Assembly (NCBI GenBank): GCA_034770075.1
Contig: CM068380.1
Span: forward strand, 83,350,112-83,414,111
Length of the DNA stretch: 64,000 nucleotides
Source: Aralia elata
Taxonomy: Eukaryota; Streptophyta; Magnoliopsida; Apiales; Araliaceae
Reading direction: 5' to 3'
Shown here: piece by piece, positions 59,122 to 64,000 of the stretch
Numbering within the stretch: the first letter of the stretch is position 1
How the letters are laid out: each line of letters starts with the position of its first letter
Program-made: the position numbers and the translations under genes
Notes under the pieces: generated by a model
Database searches by the model: none
What the model was told of the DNA's origin: nothing
The model's input: only the letters and a program-made list of their open reading frames with translations

Positions 59122-59460
59122 CAGTGGCGAAGCCACGTTTAAATTGTGGGGTCAATTGACCCCACTTGAAATTTTTTTTTTTTATGATATATGATAAATT
59201 TAGAAAAATATTAAATGTAATGAATAAATTGACTCCACTAAAATTTTATAAAATTTTTAATATACGGAGTCAAATTAAATTTTTTACAACTTTCTTAATT
59301 TCATATTATTTCTACTCCTTTATGTATGCATCTTCCTCTAATATTTTTAAAATAAATAATAATCTAATTTATATTAGTTTCATAACATAAGGAATCTAAA
59401 TATTTATTAAGAAATGTGTGATTAAAAAGGAGTATTAGGGGTCAATAAGAGGGGTCTCTC

Positions 59461-59496
<36 letters not shown>

Positions 59497-59679
59497 GTTA
59501 TTACATGTAATATTAACAATATTATAACTACATACATGTTTTACATATGCAACTGGTCGAAAAATACAAAATTATTTAAAAAATTTGGCTCAATAACGCA
59601 GTTTCTGAACCCCCACTAAATTATTTATAAGATCACATTTTTTTGACCTCACTCCATTTAGCTTCTGGCTTCGCCACTG
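59122..59679. mobile_element. Small hAT-like non-autonomous element
   Basis: 558 bp. Starts CAGTGGCGAAGCCACG and ends GGCTTCGCCACTG, a perfect short inverted terminus. Beyond it the arms also share GGGGTCAATTGACCCCAC against TTTTTTTGACCTCACTCC. Flanks are too degraded for a clear 8-bp duplication. The interior is AT-rich with a TA run at 59,471. Related ends occur at 1,177-1,539. Confidence 0.75.
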
Positions 59680-59763
59680 CGTATGGCTGCAAACTTTTTG
59701 GTTGATAACAATCGGATCTTATATATATCTTATATACTATATCCTCTATTCTATGTCCATTCA

Positions 59764-60510
59764 GTACCGGCCCTGGGCTAAAGCAGGTGGTGCCCAAGCT
59801 TTAGGCCCTTAAATATTGGTAAATTTTTAGGGCCCCCAAATTTCAAATTTCTAATGGCAGTTTTGTAATTTCTTGTAAGTTGTAATAGTACAAACCTACA
59901 CAAACATAACAATCATTCAGCAGCAGCCAGCAGACTTGGACTTTTCAAATTCCATCGGCATCTCTATTCTCCATGACTCCATCACCATCAGTGACTTCAA
60001 CAGCAGCCGACATCTCCATTCTCCATGACTCCTTCTCACGGCTCACAAATTTCAAGCTAATTTCAAGTATTAATTCTATTTTTTGGAGTTTTGAAATTAA
60101 TTATTTTGTTTATGAGATATTGAGATTTAGAAGTATTGTTTAATTTAATTGGGTTTGATGACTGATTGAGTAGATTTGTTTATGGTATTATGGATTATTG
60201 GATTTATTTATGCTATTATGAAGTGAAAAATTTATTCTCTTTCGGGTTTTTTTTAATTGCTTGGGAGTAGTGTTAGACTCTTATTCTCTTAATAAAGGAG
60301 GCCCTATTTGATAATTAATTTATAGATAATCACAAGATTATGGTGGAATTTTGCAGATTTTTAAACTTTAATTCACCATGGCTCCTAAAAAGTATATTTC
60401 TGGATCTGAAAAAAGAAAAAGAAGGAAAAAAACGGATGAATTCGTTCAGTCTCAAGGGCCCATTTTTTTTGTTATCACTTTAAGCCCTTAAAAACTCAGG
60501 ACCGACCCTG
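59764..60510. mobile_element. Non-autonomous DNA transposon, probable hAT
   Basis: 747 bp bounded by the exact direct repeat TGTCCATTCA (59,754-59,763 and 60,511-60,520). Ends read GTACCGGCCCTGGGCTAAAG and AAACTCAGGACCGACCCTG. Subterminal pieces mirror as well (TTTAGGCCCTTAAATA against ACTTTAAGCCCTTAAAA). The 10-bp repeat is longer than the usual 8-bp hAT duplication, so two bases may match by chance. No protein is seen. Confidence 0.75.
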
Positions 60511-60520
60511 TGTCCATTCA

Positions 60521-62085
60521 CCAATTATATATATTTAATATTCGCATAAAAAGACAAAAGAAACACTAAGACAATTCGGTGTAAAGATGAGAGGATAGTT
60601 TTATAATTTTCCTTTTATGTATGTGCGCGCAGAGGCGCGCCAAGTCAATAAAATTAGACCACGGCCTTGTAATTGCACCGGCTAAGTACTAATTTCGTTT
60701 TCTTGCCCAAAATTAATCAAAGGCACCCACGTAGCTAGTAATTGTTCACAAATTAGATTTAAATATTTATAGTGAAGTGATCTTCTTTTTCTCCAGCTTA
60801 GGTTTCATCTTTAATCTTTCGTCTACTTGGTGTGTTACAATTTAAGCTATGGTTCATTTTTATCTTTTGTTCATGGACCACTTTGTATCAATCTTCTGCA
60901 GATAAGCCGGCCCATGTGCTTACTTGTCAAGCCATTTAGGAATGCCCGTTCCCTAATAATTAAGAATGTTTTAGATTGATTTATCCCAAGTTCAAAAAAC
61001 CAATAATGTAATGTTCATCTTGATAAGGAATTATAATTAAAGAAAGAAAATATATAGAGATGCAATAATTCCCATATTGAAATTGAGAGCGGGAAGAGGA
61101 CAAGCATAAGATAGACTAGCTACCACTAACATTAAAAACATATATCGGACCTAATATTAAACTTCATGTTAAAATTTAAGAACGAATAATAACATACTCA
61201 CACATATACTATATAAAGAATGAAAAAATAAAAACACACGATATATCCAGATTTACTAATTTAATTAGTTCTGATTATCTGATATATTCATAAGATATCT
61301 CAAACCCACTACAATGATTCACACACTAAATAATGTTTTATAGTAACTAGAAAATCCAACTGTTATAACATATACTCAAATTCATGAGGCACAATACATT
61401 AGTAAAACTCAATATCGAACTATTAATAAATTCTCAAACCCAATTGCATCTTGAGCAAGACCCTCGACTACCTGTAGTAATAGCCATTAGTTAAGCTCAT
61501 AGAAATATGAATCAATCTCAACATCTCATATTCTCAATTCACAATTCATTTCTGCCTCACTCCTCTATCAATTGAGATTCCATTTCACTTTTTGAGTCCC
61601 CGTCTCTAGTTCTACCTCTCCCTAGCTCCTTATTCCCTTTTTAAAAAAAATTTAAATTATTTAGTCTGGCATTTTCTCTCACAAGGTGCATTTTTAATCC
61701 CAACGACAAAAGAATTTACGTGTGTAACATTTTTTGAGAGTAGCTCACTTCCCATTACTCAGTAGGACAGTTCCTCGTGCATAATTAAGGGGGCTATTGA
61801 AAAGTTACTAAATACCAAAAATGTCTAAATGTTCATAAAAGAAGAAGAAGCAATTTTTAATTCGTAATTTTACGCGTATAGATAGATAATACATTTCTGA
61901 TATATCTAACTTCTATTCCTTATCTGGATCCACCATCATTTTTTGTACATTTACTCATTGAAGATGAAAAGTGGGCGATTATACCTCAATTTCAAGTAAA
62001 AGAAATAATACTACACATGATAACAATTTCTCAACTGTAAATGACAGCAATAAAATTATCAAATGCATGTGTGTATACATACACA

Positions 62086-62131
<46 letters not shown>

Positions 62132-63685
62132 TGAAGTCAGTTGTTCTAGAATATCTTAAATTAAGAATTGAATTAACTAAAGCGTACATGGAAACGTCTA
62201 AAGCACCAAAATAGAAAGTAAATTTATAGAGTTATAACATACATAACAGGTAGGTTTATAAATGGCAATTGATGCGTTCATCAACCTTTTCATCATTCAT
62301 TCACCTTTTGTAATTATTCACAGATTTCAATTAAAGTTGAGGGAAAAGCACTTTTGAATTAAAGTCTAAACTTAGCGTTAGGAGTGGGGGCACGCAGAAG
62401 CGCCCTTTTTACTAATAATATGACTGTCCAATTTTTTAGTACTAGTACCATTTAATGCTTATAAGAGGAAGGCAAAGCTGCTCTAGTTTTCCGTGCCCCC
62501 ACCTCACATAAAGATCCATGTGCCCTTGTCCATTGCCCCTTTTTAACTGGATTAATACACTTCACCAAGAATCTAAGGTTGCTTTGTGTGAATATCCGAT
62601 GTCACGTTTAAAGATATACATTAAAATAAAATAATAATAAAAGTAGATCAGAATTAGATTTAACACTCAATATGCACATAAATATATTCATTTCGATTTA
62701 TCTACCGCCTTCAATCTCGACTCAAAACCAAACACCACACAATCTTTTTCTAGTAGTTTTTTTTTATGCTTTATATGTTTATTAATTGAAAATTACTATA
62801 AACTAATTAAAATTTCATGCTTTCAGTTTAGTAAATGTTAATGTGTTATCCTTTTTCTAGACAGAGTACAACTCTAATCCAGCGCAAGTTGCCAGGGGTG
62901 TAGAATTTCACATATCAATTTCTTGATTCCTTAAACAACCCCACCGGGGGGGGGGCGGGGGCCAAAAAAAAAATATATTTAACATAATTATTCGCGACAC
63001 TTGTACACCCTTATTGAGGGGCAACATGAACATTCACTCCACGTCTTAGAGGAATGCAAGACTTAAAATGGTAATTTGGATATCTCCTCAGCTCTCTCAT
63101 TTTAAGGGCATTATGAGAATTTCCTCCTACTAAATGATGTATCGATTTTTTTTGCCACCAATCTACCTCTGTGTTAAATAGGAATCCTTATTTCATTTTC
63201 AAGGTAAATTCTCTCATTTGTGCATTTACCTTAATTACTTGCACCCTCGAGCCTCCAGAGCTTAGTTCATTTCTTACTTAACATTCGGAGGAAATTCCTA
63301 GGGCACTCCCTTAGAAGTCTTGCTAATTAGAACCTCCCCTTATTTTGTATCACAGCTAGTGGCGTTCCTTAGGTCGTACGTACTAGCTCGAGTCTCATCC
63401 ACACCAGTCTTCCCTAGCTCCGATAATCGCCCATCGAGTCCACCTAGTCCCCCTCGTTTACTCCCTACGAACGTTCTTTGTCCTAAGCCTAACTCTGATC
63501 CCTTCGTGTTGGCAAATGGTAGTGGAACCATTATTGATTTTGGCACCCATGTGGGTGACTAACATGGCCAACAAGTTTAAAAAGCTTGTCTCCTCTCCAT
63601 TATTTTGTGATTGATGTATTTCCTATTGGACCCGTGAGTCCACTAGCTCTCCTCATTAGCAACTCTCCTTAATATATCCAGCATA
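60521..63685. other. Intergenic stretch with low-complexity segments
   Basis: No gene I can support. A TA run lies at 62,092-62,126 and a G-run (GGGGGGGGGGCGGGGG) at 62,947-62,962. A less AT-rich part (63,230-63,560) is open on both strands (63,320-63,562 plus, 63,340-63,546 minus) with no recognisable domain. It could be an eroded retroelement or gene piece. Confidence 0.45.
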
Positions 63686-63988
63686 TGTTAAGTTCTAAGG
63701 ATCGGATATTATTCTGAAAAAGGAAGTGAGAGAGAATATTGCACACTGCACTCTGCAAATATTGAGCTCCCAATATTCGGTAAAATCTAGTTGAACGGAT
63801 CGTGGAATCGAGCTCCGTTTTCATCCCACAAGATTGTAATTCGGAGACGCCGCTGGTTCGTGGATTGGTTCGTGGAGTTGTTCGAGATCTTCCGCACCAA
63901 AGGATTTAATACGCTTCAAGAGGTATTTTAATTTTTGGTTCTCGAATATGTAAACTTATGCTAGCGTACATGGTATTAAATCCCTTCA
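63686..63988 (+). mobile_element. Probable 5' LTR of a Copia-type retrotransposon
   Basis: The segment begins TGTTAAGTTCTAAGG and ends CCCTTCA, so it starts TG and ends CA as LTRs do. It is followed one base later by a tRNA-Met primer site. The candidate target duplication on the left is GCATA. The interior and the other LTR lie beyond the window, so the left limit is inferred only from the TG. Confidence 0.62.
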
Positions 63989-64000
63989 TTGGTATCAGAG
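63989..64000 (+). other. Retrotransposon primer binding site
   Basis: TTGGTATCAGAG, the common plant Copia primer site, complementary to the 3' end of initiator methionine tRNA. The window ends inside it. Confidence 0.8.

Noticed and set aside
63320..63562. Open frames on both strands near the right edge
   Set aside because: No recognisable domain, no splice or start context; kept only as a note in the intergenic entry.

Overview
The window is a piece of a flowering-plant nuclear genome, most likely a eudicot. It is AT-rich, its genes have GT-AG introns, and it is full of plant DNA transposons: CACTA, hAT, Mutator-like, PIF/Harbinger and Stowaway-type elements. A Copia-type LTR and its tRNA-Met primer site lie at the right edge. 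I cannot name the species. I saw no bacterial, organellar or viral genes and no tRNA or rRNA genes.

The backbone is a tandem segmental duplication. Copy A (1 to about 22,977) and copy B (26,118 to about 40,195) share the same flank, the same patatin-like phospholipase gene (A: 14,849-21,452; B: 31,265-34,228; both an intact seven-exon model of 417 codons) and part of a minus-strand CTLH/CRA-domain gene. That gene is complete only at copy B (34,665-41,429, twelve exons, 716 codons). Copy A keeps two of its exons, because exons 5-12 were deleted and exons 1-2 lie beyond the duplication breakpoint. A third, diverged patatin gene (46,748-49,056, minus, 402 codons) has the same exon layout, so the locus is a small patatin cluster.

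Mobile DNA accounts for most differences between the copies, and each copy often preserves the empty site of an insertion in the other. Copy A carries a small hAT element, a palindromic element, a hAT-like element holding a splicing-factor RRM fragment, an 8.7-kb TNP2-encoding CACTA element nested in that hAT, a Stowaway, a 976-bp foldback, and a 3.86-kb Pack-CACTA in intron 5 of the patatin gene. The Pack-CACTA holds fragments of three host genes (ARABIDILLO-type armadillo protein, UDP-glucose 4-epimerase, eIF2B-alpha), all in one orientation. Copy B carries a Tourist-like element with an internal tandem array, two GC-rich palindromic elements in a TA tract, and a Stowaway.

The right third holds nested foldback elements (42.3-45.1 kb), the third patatin gene, a long gene-poor AT-rich stretch with one unassigned open frame (53,898-54,314), a Mutator-like element with long terminal inverted repeats and an intact FAR1-like transposase (55,157-58,926), two small hAT-type elements and the start of a Copia element. 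Four palindromic elements and the Mutator-like element all sit inside TA microsatellites.

The only genes likely to serve the host are the three patatin-like lipid acyl hydrolases and the CTLH-domain protein. They are not functionally linked beyond adjacency: patatin B and the CTLH gene converge, with about 440 bp between their stops. Everything here was read by eye; family names come from motif recognition, not from database searches.
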